From: Deltaproteobacteria bacterium
Lineage (GTDB): Bacteria; Desulfobacterota; Syntrophia; Syntrophales; UBA2210
Assembly: GCA_030603465.1 (NCBI GenBank)
Contig: JAUVXT010000050.1
Coordinates: 1-12,349 of the forward strand
Direction of reading: 5' to 3'
Length of the DNA: 12,349 nt
The notes under the pieces were generated by a model. It did no database searches. It was not told the origin of the DNA and saw only the letters and a list, made by a program, of their open reading frames with translations. Below, one piece after another: positions 5,142 through 11,213 of the stretch. Positions within the stretch are counted from its first letter, which is position 1. Every line of letters begins with the position of its first letter. The translations under genes and the position numbers were made by a program.

Positions 5142-6128
5142 GTGCCAGCCAATTTACCTCCCGACTACTTTGAGGCAGAGAAAGATTTTCGCGAGGCAAA
5201 GACGCCGGAGGCCAAGATTGAGGCTCTGGAAGAGATGCTCTCTATTGTGCCGAAGCACAAGGGTACGGATAAACTCCGGGCCAATCTGCGCCGGCGCCTC
5301 TCCAAATTCAAGGATCAATCTCAGAAGAAAACGGGGGTCTCCAGGAGGAAGGCCGCCTTTTCCATTAGCAGGGAAGGGGCCGCCCAGGTTGCCGTTATCG
5401 GTTTCCCCAACGCGGGGAAGTCATCACTGATTGACCTGTTGACAAATACCTCCCCCGAGGTTGCCGATTTTCCCCATACCACCCAGAAACCGACTCCGGG
5501 AATGGCTCCTTATGAAGATATACAATATCAACTGGTCGATACTCCCCCCATTACGAAGGAGTATATGGAGCCCCTCATGGGTGACCTGATCCGGCGCGCC
5601 GACATTCTGGTCGTTCTTCTCGATCTTTATGGCAGCACGCTTCAACAGTACGAGGATATCGTGGATATTCTACACTCACTTCGCGTCTATGCCGATGAAA
5701 GCGAGGTCCCGTCGGATCTGAGAAAACCACCCTTCATCAAAAAGATCCTCGTTGCCGTAAACAAGATGGATAAATCGGAAGATGTGGAAGACCTCGATGT
5801 ATTTATGGAACTGACAGGCATACAGATGCCCTGCATCGGTATATCTGTTCGGACCGGTAAAAATATTCTCCTCTTTATGGAGCGTATATTTGATCTTTCG
5901 GAGGTGATAAGGGTATATACCAAATCTCCCGGCAAGGAGCCCGACATGAAGGCGCCCTACGTCATCCCCCGGGAGAGCACCCTGGAGGAGCTGGCCGGCA
6001 AGATCCATAAGGATTTTGTACAAAAGTTGAAAAATGCCCGTATATGGGGAAGGGCAGTCCGTGATGGTCAGATGGTGCAGCGGGATTATGTCATGCAGGA
6101 CGGCGATGTCGTGGAGATAAACGTCTGA
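5142..6128 (+). CDS. DRG/Obg-like GTPase with C-terminal TGS domain
   Basis: This 328-residue protein has a helical, charged N-terminus (1-75), a GTPase domain and a TGS domain. Nucleotide-binding motifs are the P-loop GFPNAGKSS (87-95), switch region FPHTTQKPTPGM (110-121), DTPP (133-136) and NKMD (207-210), with a likely G5 loop at SVRTGK (235-240). The TGS domain is about 255-328 and ends in GDVVEINV, as in DRG, Rel/SpoT and ThrRS. The third GTP motif is DTPP rather than DxxG, so the glycine that usually contacts the gamma phosphate is absent. The GTG start at 5142 is set by AGGAG (5129-5133); an out-of-frame ATG at 5138 is closed after 11 codons. A translation- or ribosome-associated role is likely from the family. 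It shares an operon with the next gene. Confidence 0.88.
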   Translation: MPANLPPDYFEAEKDFREAKTPEAKIEALEEMLSIVPKHKGTDKLRANLRRRLSKFKDQSQKKTGVSRRKAAFSISREGAAQVAVIGFPNAGKSSLIDLLTNTSPEVADFPHTTQKPTPGMAPYEDIQYQLVDTPPITKEYMEPLMGDLIRRADILVVLLDLYGSTLQQYEDIVDILHSLRVYADESEVPSDLRKPPFIKKILVAVNKMDKSEDVEDLDVFMELTGIQMPCIGISVRTGKNILLFMERIFDLSEVIRVYTKSPGKEPDMKAPYVIPRESTLEELAGKIHKDFVQKLKNARIWGRAVRDGQMVQRDYVMQDGDVVEINV

Positions 6129-6150
6129 TGAGGAAGAGGTGAATCGTCTT

Positions 6151-7050
6151 ATGGAAATTGAAATAAAAGGGGAATTGTGTACCGGTTGCGAGTTGTGCGT
6201 GAGGATCTGCCCGCCAAGGTCCCTGGCTATGGTGAACGGTAAGGCCAGAGTGAAAGAAGATTGTTTCCTTAACTGCGGCCACTGCGCGGCCATATGCCCC
6301 GAGGACGCCGTTACGGTTAATGCCCTCGATAAAGATGCGCTGAAACTTTCAACGGTGAAGGGGGGAGATGAGTGGTGCGACTACGGCAACTTTGATACGG
6401 AAGCTCTTGTGCAGCTTATGCGTTCCAGAAGATCATGCCGCATCTTTTCGGAAGAAGCTGTTGATAGAGAAATTCTGGAAGACCTTGTCAGGATCGGCAT
6501 TACTGCGCCTTCCGGTTCCAACGCCCAGCGCTGGACCTTTACGATCCTCGACAACAGTTCCGCTGTGATTGAACTGGCCGGGGGCGTTGCCCGGTTTATG
6601 AGGCGGTTAAACGAGAAAGCGGAGAGAAGGTTCCTCCGCTTTTTGTCGAAGATTTTCATGAAGGACATGCTGGGGAAATATTACCGGGAATATTACACAA
6701 AGGTGAAAGAGAGCCTTGATGAGTGGGAGGAGAATGGGACCGACCGGCTCTTTTTCGGCGCGCCTGCCGTTATCGTGGTGGGAATGAAACCGGGGGCATC
6801 GTGTCCCTGTGAAGACGCGCTCCTTGCATCGCAGAACATACTCCTTGCCGCCCATGCCATGGGTCTGGGAACCTGCCTCATAGGCTTTGCCGTGGAGGCG
6901 ATAAAGCACGATCCCAAAATCAAGGAAATAATCGGCATCCCCAAAGAGGAAAGAGTGTACGCCGTTATAGCCATCGGTATTCCCGGAGAAAAATTCGCCA
7001 GACAGGCGGGGAGAAAGAAGCCGATTATACGATATGGTAAAAATGCTTAG
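6151..7050 (+). CDS. Ferredoxin-nitroreductase fusion protein
   Basis: This 299-residue protein has two 4Fe-4S motifs at its N-terminus and an FMN nitroreductase domain behind them. The first cluster is regular, C10, C13, C16 and C20 followed by P. The second has C38, C42, C45 and C49 followed by P, so its first gap is three residues instead of two. The nitroreductase core is clear: RSRRSCRIFSEEAVDREIL and APSGSNAQRWTF bind FMN phosphate, then FGAPAVIVVGMKPGA, LAAHAMGLGTCLIGFA and the closing VYAVIAIGIPGEKF. Such fusions occur in anaerobes and probably take electrons from ferredoxin to reduce an unknown substrate. The ATG at 6151 is chosen; an in-frame GTG at 6139 would add four residues. It starts 22 bases after the GTPase stop, so the two are co-transcribed. 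It ends in TAG. Confidence 0.88.
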   Translation: MEIEIKGELCTGCELCVRICPPRSLAMVNGKARVKEDCFLNCGHCAAICPEDAVTVNALDKDALKLSTVKGGDEWCDYGNFDTEALVQLMRSRRSCRIFSEEAVDREILEDLVRIGITAPSGSNAQRWTFTILDNSSAVIELAGGVARFMRRLNEKAERRFLRFLSKIFMKDMLGKYYREYYTKVKESLDEWEENGTDRLFFGAPAVIVVGMKPGASCPCEDALLASQNILLAAHAMGLGTCLIGFAVEAIKHDPKIKEIIGIPKEERVYAVIAIGIPGEKFARQAGRKKPIIRYGKNA

Positions 7051-7120
7051 TGTAGAAAGGGTCTATCGCATCGAGCCTGGAATTAGAGGGACTGGCATCC
7101 ATATTTCCCCCTGTGGCCGG

Positions 7121-7142
7121 AATGCTTTTTGTCAATAGCATT
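7121..7142. repeat. Weak hairpin between convergent genes
   Basis: AATGCT (7121-7126) and AGCATT (7137-7142) form a 6-base stem with a 10-base loop, in the 160-base gap between the nitroreductase and the converging cyclophilin-like gene. It is the only stem I see there. It could end transcription weakly, but it lacks a proper T-run. Confidence 0.25.
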
Positions 7143-7210
7143 TCAATATGTCCGGTTCGATAATTGTTTATAGGTTTAGCCGAACAAAGCTTTTGTTTCC
7201 TCTCTCCTGT

Positions 7211-7582
7211 TTAAGCCTTTGTGATCCTTATTTCTTGACCATCCGTTACATCTTTCAGCGTTTTTGCTCCATCGTCAATTTTTCCAAAGATATTGACGGG
7301 GCTTATGGCGCGCGGCTTTTCATCCACACTGGCGGGGGTGCGGCCGAAGAAGATGCAGAACGCGTGGCCTGTGGGCCAGTATCCCAGTTCTCCCACTTCA
7401 GCCTCTGCCCGCGCATCCGGCGCCTGTTCCATGATCACGGGAATTTCAAAATAGATCTCTTCTCCCCATGTGTTTACTCTCCCCACGACAGGCAGCGCCT
7501 CCCATATTTTTTGTGCCGTGCCGCTTTCGTCTAATTCGGCGGATAAGATTATATCTCCCGTTGATATTGTAATCGCTCGCAC
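7211..7582 (-). CDS. Cyclophilin-like fold protein (TM1367 family)
   Basis: This 123-residue protein belongs to the small cyclophilin-like family typified by Thermotoga TM1367, whose cellular role is not known. Signature segments are INTWG-like VNTWGEEIYFEIPV (36-49), GELGYWPTGHAFCIFFGRTP (64-83) and SPVNIFGKI (94-102). The frame stays open upstream to 7855, but the upstream part has no family similarity. The GTG at 7582 is preceded by GGAGG (7595-7591) at eight bases, which gives MRAITIST- and the normal family length. It is divergent from thyX and convergent with the nitroreductase. The peptidyl-prolyl isomerase residues of true cyclophilins cannot be assumed, so enzymatic activity is unproven. 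Confidence 0.85.
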   Translation of the reverse strand: MRAITISTGDIILSAELDESGTAQKIWEALPVVGRVNTWGEEIYFEIPVIMEQAPDARAEAEVGELGYWPTGHAFCIFFGRTPASVDEKPRAISPVNIFGKIDDGAKTLKDVTDGQEIRITKA

Positions 7583-7615
7583 GCGGCTGTCCTCCTTTTT
7601 ATGGTTTTTATTCTT

Positions 7616-7636
7616 TCTGATACAATCTCTATCAGA
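7616..7636 (-). promoter_or_regulatory. Inverted repeat in the leader of the cyclophilin-like gene
   Basis: TCTGATA (7616-7622) and TATCAGA (7630-7636) form a perfect 7-base repeat with a 7-base spacer, 34 bases ahead of the GTG start. The spacing suits either a regulator-binding site or a small RNA hairpin. No convincing -35/-10 pair was found for this gene. Confidence 0.3.
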
Positions 7637-7817
7637 TCGTCGACCATTAATACAAGTGAAAGAAACTACTTCTCTCCTGTCCCGTTGGGGCTCAAACATG
7701 TTAGTAAAATAAAGGATTCTTTCGTAATAAAGTTGTTTATGCGACAATTCATCAACCGAAACGCGAAAGAGGTAAAGAAAAAGGTATTGTAGTGAGGCGT
7801 GTTGGGTTAAATGTAGT

Positions 7818-7846
7818 TTGACCCCCCCGGCAATTCTTGTTATAAA
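7818..7846 (+). promoter_or_regulatory. Candidate sigma-70-type promoter of thyX
   Basis: TTGACC (7818-7823) and TATAAA (7841-7846) each match five of six consensus bases and are exactly 17 bases apart. The transcript would begin near 7853, giving a leader of about 35 bases with AAGGAG (7876-7881) six bases before the TTG start of thyX. It is the best-looking promoter in the window. Confidence 0.6.
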
Positions 7847-7887
7847 TTCTTTCATACGAAGTATATATTCACTATAAGGAGACTTTC

Positions 7888-9147
7888 TTGAACATTATTC
7901 TGGCCGGATACAATATAGATTATGAGACCATAAAGGAGATACGGTCGTCTCTGCCCGATAGTGACAATCTGACACCGGAGACGATCTCCGCCGCCTATGC
8001 ACGCATCAGCAGAAATCCGCTTCCCGTGAATGAACTGAGGGAGATCGCACGGAAAGAAGTGGACAAGGCGAGAAAATCCAATCAAAATATTGTCTTTGAA
8101 ATGGGGCATAATTCCGTCGCCGAGCATGCGGTCTTCAACATCGATGTCCTCGGCGTTTCCCGCCTGATTGTGGAGGAGATAGAAAAATTCCGCCTCTGTT
8201 CATTCACGGAAAAATCGCAGCGCTATATACGACTGGAGGACGACTTTGTTATCCCTCGAGAGGTGAAATCTGCCGGTCTCGGGGACATTTTTGTCGAAAC
8301 GATCAGGGAACAGAATAGTCTCTATCACGAATTATATGGGGGGCTGAGGGAATATGTCTTTGAGACTAATCAGGATAAAGTCTCAGATCCCGCAAATCGT
8401 TCAATGTTGGAGGGTTGGGCGAAGGAAGATGCCAGGTATATCGTCTCCCTGGCCACAGAGGCACAGCTCGGTATGACCGTCAATGCGCGCAATCTTGAGT
8501 TGATGCTCCGGCGTTCTGCGGCGCATTCACTTAAAGAAGTAAATGAATATGGCCAAAATCTGTACCGGACGATATCGGGTGTTGCACCGTCGCTTATCAG
8601 ATATACCGAGGCCTCTCGGTATGACAGACTTACAGGGGAGGAATTGGGAAAGAAGACATTAACTATAATGGATAAGATCGGCCGGGGGAAAAGTGGTTCG
8701 AGAAAGATTCCTGGCAGGGATGAAAATGTGGTGCTGGTCGATGCGACGCCCGACGGCGACGACAGGATTATCGCCTCCCTCTTGCACTCTTCATCTGATC
8801 TGTCTCTGGATCGATGCATGGCAGTGGTCACGAAAATGGATGCTTCCGAAAAAAAAGATATCGTCAAGACCGCCTTCCGGCACATTGAATCCTATTATTC
8901 CCCTCTTAGGGAGTTCGAATATGCCGATTTGACCTTTGAGGTTACTGTCAGCGCCTCCTGTTTTGCCCAGTTGAAGAGACACAGGATGGCAACCCTGACC
9001 TGTCAGGATTATAACCCCGGGCTGGGCGTAACCATTCCACCGGCAGTGAAAGCGATCGGAATGGAAGATAGCTTTATGGAAACGGTCGGACAAACCGAAG
9101 ATGTTTTCAAAAAGATCAAGGATGTTTCTCCCGCGGCGGCGCCTTAG
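7888..9147 (+). CDS. thyX: Tandem-domain flavin-dependent thymidylate synthase ThyX, ends at an in-frame TAG
   Basis: ThyX makes dTMP from dUMP using FAD and methylene-tetrahydrofolate. The 419 residues up to the TAG contain two ThyX-like halves. The first has GHNSVAEHAVFNIDV (73-87), KFRLCSFTEKSQRY (100-113, the RHRxxSxxxxSxRY signature with the first RH lost) and VNARNLELMLRR (198-209). The second has YSPLREFEYADLTFEV (337-352) and RHRMATLTCQDYN (364-376), which keeps RHR but has lost the SxRY part. The TTG start is fixed by AAGGAG six bases upstream. The TAG at 9145-9147 follows VSPAAAP, and ThyX sequence resumes at once in the same frame (see 9148-9366). If the TAG is a real stop, the second half lacks its last conserved helix, so the enzyme may be inactive. 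Confidence 0.88.
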   Translation: MNIILAGYNIDYETIKEIRSSLPDSDNLTPETISAAYARISRNPLPVNELREIARKEVDKARKSNQNIVFEMGHNSVAEHAVFNIDVLGVSRLIVEEIEKFRLCSFTEKSQRYIRLEDDFVIPREVKSAGLGDIFVETIREQNSLYHELYGGLREYVFETNQDKVSDPANRSMLEGWAKEDARYIVSLATEAQLGMTVNARNLELMLRRSAAHSLKEVNEYGQNLYRTISGVAPSLIRYTEASRYDRLTGEELGKKTLTIMDKIGRGKSGSRKIPGRDENVVLVDATPDGDDRIIASLLHSSSDLSLDRCMAVVTKMDASEKKDIVKTAFRHIESYYSPLREFEYADLTFEVTVSASCFAQLKRHRMATLTCQDYNPGLGVTIPPAVKAIGMEDSFMETVGQTEDVFKKIKDVSPAAAP

Positions 9148-9366
9148 ATTCTTACGAACGCGCACAGGAAGAGGGTTGCCATCAAACTGAACGTGAGAGA
9201 ACTCTATCATATTTCACGTCTTCGTGAGGATCAATCGGCCCAGTGGGACATCAGGAAAACGGTGGCAAGGATGGTGCGGCTCGGCAGAGAGACCATGCCG
9301 CTGACTATGATGATGGCCTGCGGGAAGGATTGCTTCGAATCTCTCCGCAGCAAAATGACGAAGTAA
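9148..9366 (+). pseudogene. thyX: C-terminal continuation of ThyX beyond the in-frame TAG
   Basis: Directly after the TAG the thyX frame stays open for 72 codons to TAA (9364-9366). It encodes ILTNAHRKR, then NVRELYHISRLREDQ, SAQWDIRKTVARM and MPLTMMMACGKD. The NxREL-LR-AQWDIR pattern is the conserved C-terminal ThyX segment that contributes nucleotide- and flavin-contacting residues. With the TAG read as a sense codon the protein would be 492 residues, ending in a natural position. There is no frameshift and no start codon with a ribosome binding site near 9148, so this part can be made only by readthrough, suppression or recoding of the TAG. Its good conservation suggests the interruption is recent, artefactual or tolerated. 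Confidence 0.85.
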
Positions 9367-9420
9367 GGACAATATTTCTGTTGGGAAACTCTTCAGTAAT
9401 TCCCCTTCCGCAATCCCCAC

Positions 9421-9441
9421 CGGGAAATCAGGCCTTTCCCG
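9421..9441. repeat. Perfect hairpin between convergent thyX and ubiD-like genes
   Basis: CGGGAAA (9421-9427) and TTTCCCG (9435-9441) form a perfect 7-base stem with a 7-base loop, midway between the thyX TAA (9366) and the end of the converging decarboxylase gene (9473). The position suits a shared bidirectional terminator, but neither side has a T-run. Confidence 0.4.
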
Positions 9442-9472
9442 ATGAGGATCTATCAAAGATTCTTTCAGTGAA

Positions 9473-11107
9473 TTACTCATCTACCGTAATTTCGGTATTC
9501 ATCGCCACATCTTTCCTGCGCCGTTTTGCGATGGCCTTGCCGGTTTCAAAATAATCTCCCTTTGTTGCGAGTTGGGCGGCCTTTTCGAACTCATCAGGCC
9601 ATGCACCCAGTGAATACCCGAACCACGGGCTTTGCGGTTTCAGTTCCGGCAGTCCCAGCTCTTCCCAGATCTTTTTGGCATTCTCCATGAATTCCTGTTT
9701 TGGCAGGGAAACCGGCGGAAAATCCTCCTTCAGGGTTGCATCGATCAGGACCGACGCATCCACTCCGTCGTTACGAGAACTCCGCGGCCCGTGCCCCTGA
9801 TCTCGATTGCCCAGTATATGGAAGTCCAGATTGGGATTGGATCGGTAGGCCATGGCCCACAGAAGTGCATCGGCATTGTCCGGATCGATATCGTCGTTAA
9901 CGGCAATAACAAACTTGCCCGCGGCGCGGTGCAGTACGGCAGCGCCGTATAATGCGCGCCAGACCTCGGTTGACGGCAGCCCTCGTTCTACTTGGATGAT
10001 AATGAATTTACGGAGATTGGTCAGTGGTTCGTGCATGGAAACACGGATCACCCCTTTTATTCCTAAAGTATCGCGCAGGTGGTTGAGAAACATCGGTTCA
10101 TAGGCCACCCTCTTGATCAAACTCGATTCACTCGGTGTCACCTGACTGATAATAGAGGTGAGGATGGCATTGCGGCGTCTTGTAATCGCCGTTACCTCCA
10201 TGAAGGCGTTGTATTCCTGGAGATTAACATGACCGTGGGATTCCCCGAATGGCGCCTCGGGTTCGAGATATTCCGTGTCGATATAACCTTCGATGACAAT
10301 TTCGGCTTCGGCGGGAACGAGCAGGTCAACGGTGCGCGCTTTCACGACATTGATCGGGACACCGACAAGACCACCGGCAACGGCAAGTTCGTCGACATCC
10401 TCGCGCAGTTTTTGTACCGAGGTAAAGGTCACTGCCGGTGGTGCACCAAGTACGACGGCTGCCGGCATGCGTTCACCGCGGGCCTTGTACTTTTCCCAGT
10501 GGATATAAATTCCCGGTCTCAGTTCCAGGGATGGGTTCATACCCAGGCGGGTCGGAGATTTTACCTGGCCACGGTAATTCCCCATATTTTGTATACCAGT
10601 GTCCGGATCCTTTGTAATGTATGCCGACAGTGTTGTGTAGGGAGAGACATCCCATCCGGGCGTTGATATAGGGAAGGGGATCGTGGCAAGCCCCCTGTCT
10701 TCTCCGTCGAGTTCATCGCCTTCTATGACTATTTCATGACAGGGTGCCTTTTCGACGATGCGGGGTGCGATGGGATTACTGATCGCCGTTGCCCATGTTT
10801 CACCGATCTTGTCCAGCGGGCATGCGATGCCGATTCTGTAAATATCCCGGTTGGCTGCCAGTACCCCCACTGCGACGGGGATATCATAATTGCGTCCCTT
10901 ACTGTCAGTTACATTGGTAAAGAGAAAGGCTTTCCGGTCTTTCTCCTGGATTCCACCCCGGAACTGCCAGCGAACCAGCGGGTGCATTTCGGTATCTTTG
11001 TTGATCGGACGATCTACCGTGACAAGATGGCCCGCTTCTTTCAGCGCTTCGATATGTTCATGCAGATCCGGGTAGCCTCGTTGCGCGCTTGTATTGTTAT
11101 CTTTCAT
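9473..11107 (-). CDS. UbiD-family (prenylated-FMN) decarboxylase
   Basis: This 544-residue protein has the length and motifs of UbiD-type reversible decarboxylases, which need the prenylated flavin made by UbiX. QNMGNYRGQV (173-182) supplies the metal-binding asparagine and the active-site arginine. A conserved histidine follows in YIHWEKYKARGERMPAAVVLGAPPA (201-225), and PAEAEIVIEG (265-274) supplies the likely metal-binding glutamate. EPEAPFGESHGH (282-293) holds the two catalytic glutamates E284 and E289. The C-terminal oligomerisation part includes WRALYGAAV and VNDDIDPDNADALLWAMAYR. The ATG at 11107 is preferred because AAGGAG lies five bases upstream; the frame stays open 26 codons further without a site. 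The substrate is unknown, but the TctA gene just upstream suggests an imported aromatic acid. No ubiX is visible here. Confidence 0.9.
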   Translation of the reverse strand: MKDNNTSAQRGYPDLHEHIEALKEAGHLVTVDRPINKDTEMHPLVRWQFRGGIQEKDRKAFLFTNVTDSKGRNYDIPVAVGVLAANRDIYRIGIACPLDKIGETWATAISNPIAPRIVEKAPCHEIVIEGDELDGEDRGLATIPFPISTPGWDVSPYTTLSAYITKDPDTGIQNMGNYRGQVKSPTRLGMNPSLELRPGIYIHWEKYKARGERMPAAVVLGAPPAVTFTSVQKLREDVDELAVAGGLVGVPINVVKARTVDLLVPAEAEIVIEGYIDTEYLEPEAPFGESHGHVNLQEYNAFMEVTAITRRRNAILTSIISQVTPSESSLIKRVAYEPMFLNHLRDTLGIKGVIRVSMHEPLTNLRKFIIIQVERGLPSTEVWRALYGAAVLHRAAGKFVIAVNDDIDPDNADALLWAMAYRSNPNLDFHILGNRDQGHGPRSSRNDGVDASVLIDATLKEDFPPVSLPKQEFMENAKKIWEELGLPELKPQSPWFGYSLGAWPDEFEKAAQLATKGDYFETGKAIAKRRRKDVAMNTEITVDE

Positions 11108-11179
11108 TTCGTCTCCTTCGTTTTTAATCGTTCCGATCGGCTTATGGGATTGTCTCCGCTTCGTACCTGTAAACATTCT

Positions 11180-11213
11180 ACTCAATCGACTATGCGGCCG
11201 ATTGTCATTGAGT
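11180..11213. repeat. Imperfect hairpin between tctA and the ubiD-like gene
   Basis: ACTCAATCGAC (11180-11190) pairs with GTCATTGAGT (11204-11213) leaving one bulged base, with a 13-base loop. It overlaps the tctA stop (11207-11205) and lies about 70 bases ahead of the decarboxylase start. It may dampen read-through from tctA or stabilise the 3' end of its message. There is no T-run. Confidence 0.35.

Larger units (their letters stand above)
7583..7887. other. Divergent regulatory region between the cyclophilin-like gene and thyX
   Basis: This 305-base stretch holds the leaders of both divergent genes and no supported gene. On the cyclophilin side is an inverted repeat at 7616-7636; on the thyX side is a good promoter at 7818-7846. 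The AT-rich centre (7640-7800) shows nothing recognisable. Confidence 0.6.

Noticed and set aside
5676..6293. 205-codon - strand frame antisense to the GTPase and nitroreductase genes
   Set aside because: It lies entirely opposite conserved GTPase, TGS and ferredoxin motifs, so it is a by-product of their codon usage.
7048..7083. Readthrough of the nitroreductase TAG as evidence for genome-wide TAG recoding
   Set aside because: The frame after this TAG runs only about a dozen codons to another TAG and shows no nitroreductase-like sequence, so TAG acts as a normal stop here.
7583..7855. N-terminal extension of the cyclophilin-like frame by 91 codons
   Set aside because: The extension has no family similarity. 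A strong GGAGG sits eight bases before the GTG at 7582, which gives the normal length.
10079..10666. 195-codon and similar + strand frames opposite the UbiD and TctA genes (also 10736-11239 and 11616-12182)
   Set aside because: They are antisense to strongly conserved proteins and have no supporting signals.
11108..11185. Longer start for the UbiD-family gene (26 extra codons)
   Set aside because: The extra residues are not conserved-looking, and AAGGAG is ideally placed before the ATG at 11107.
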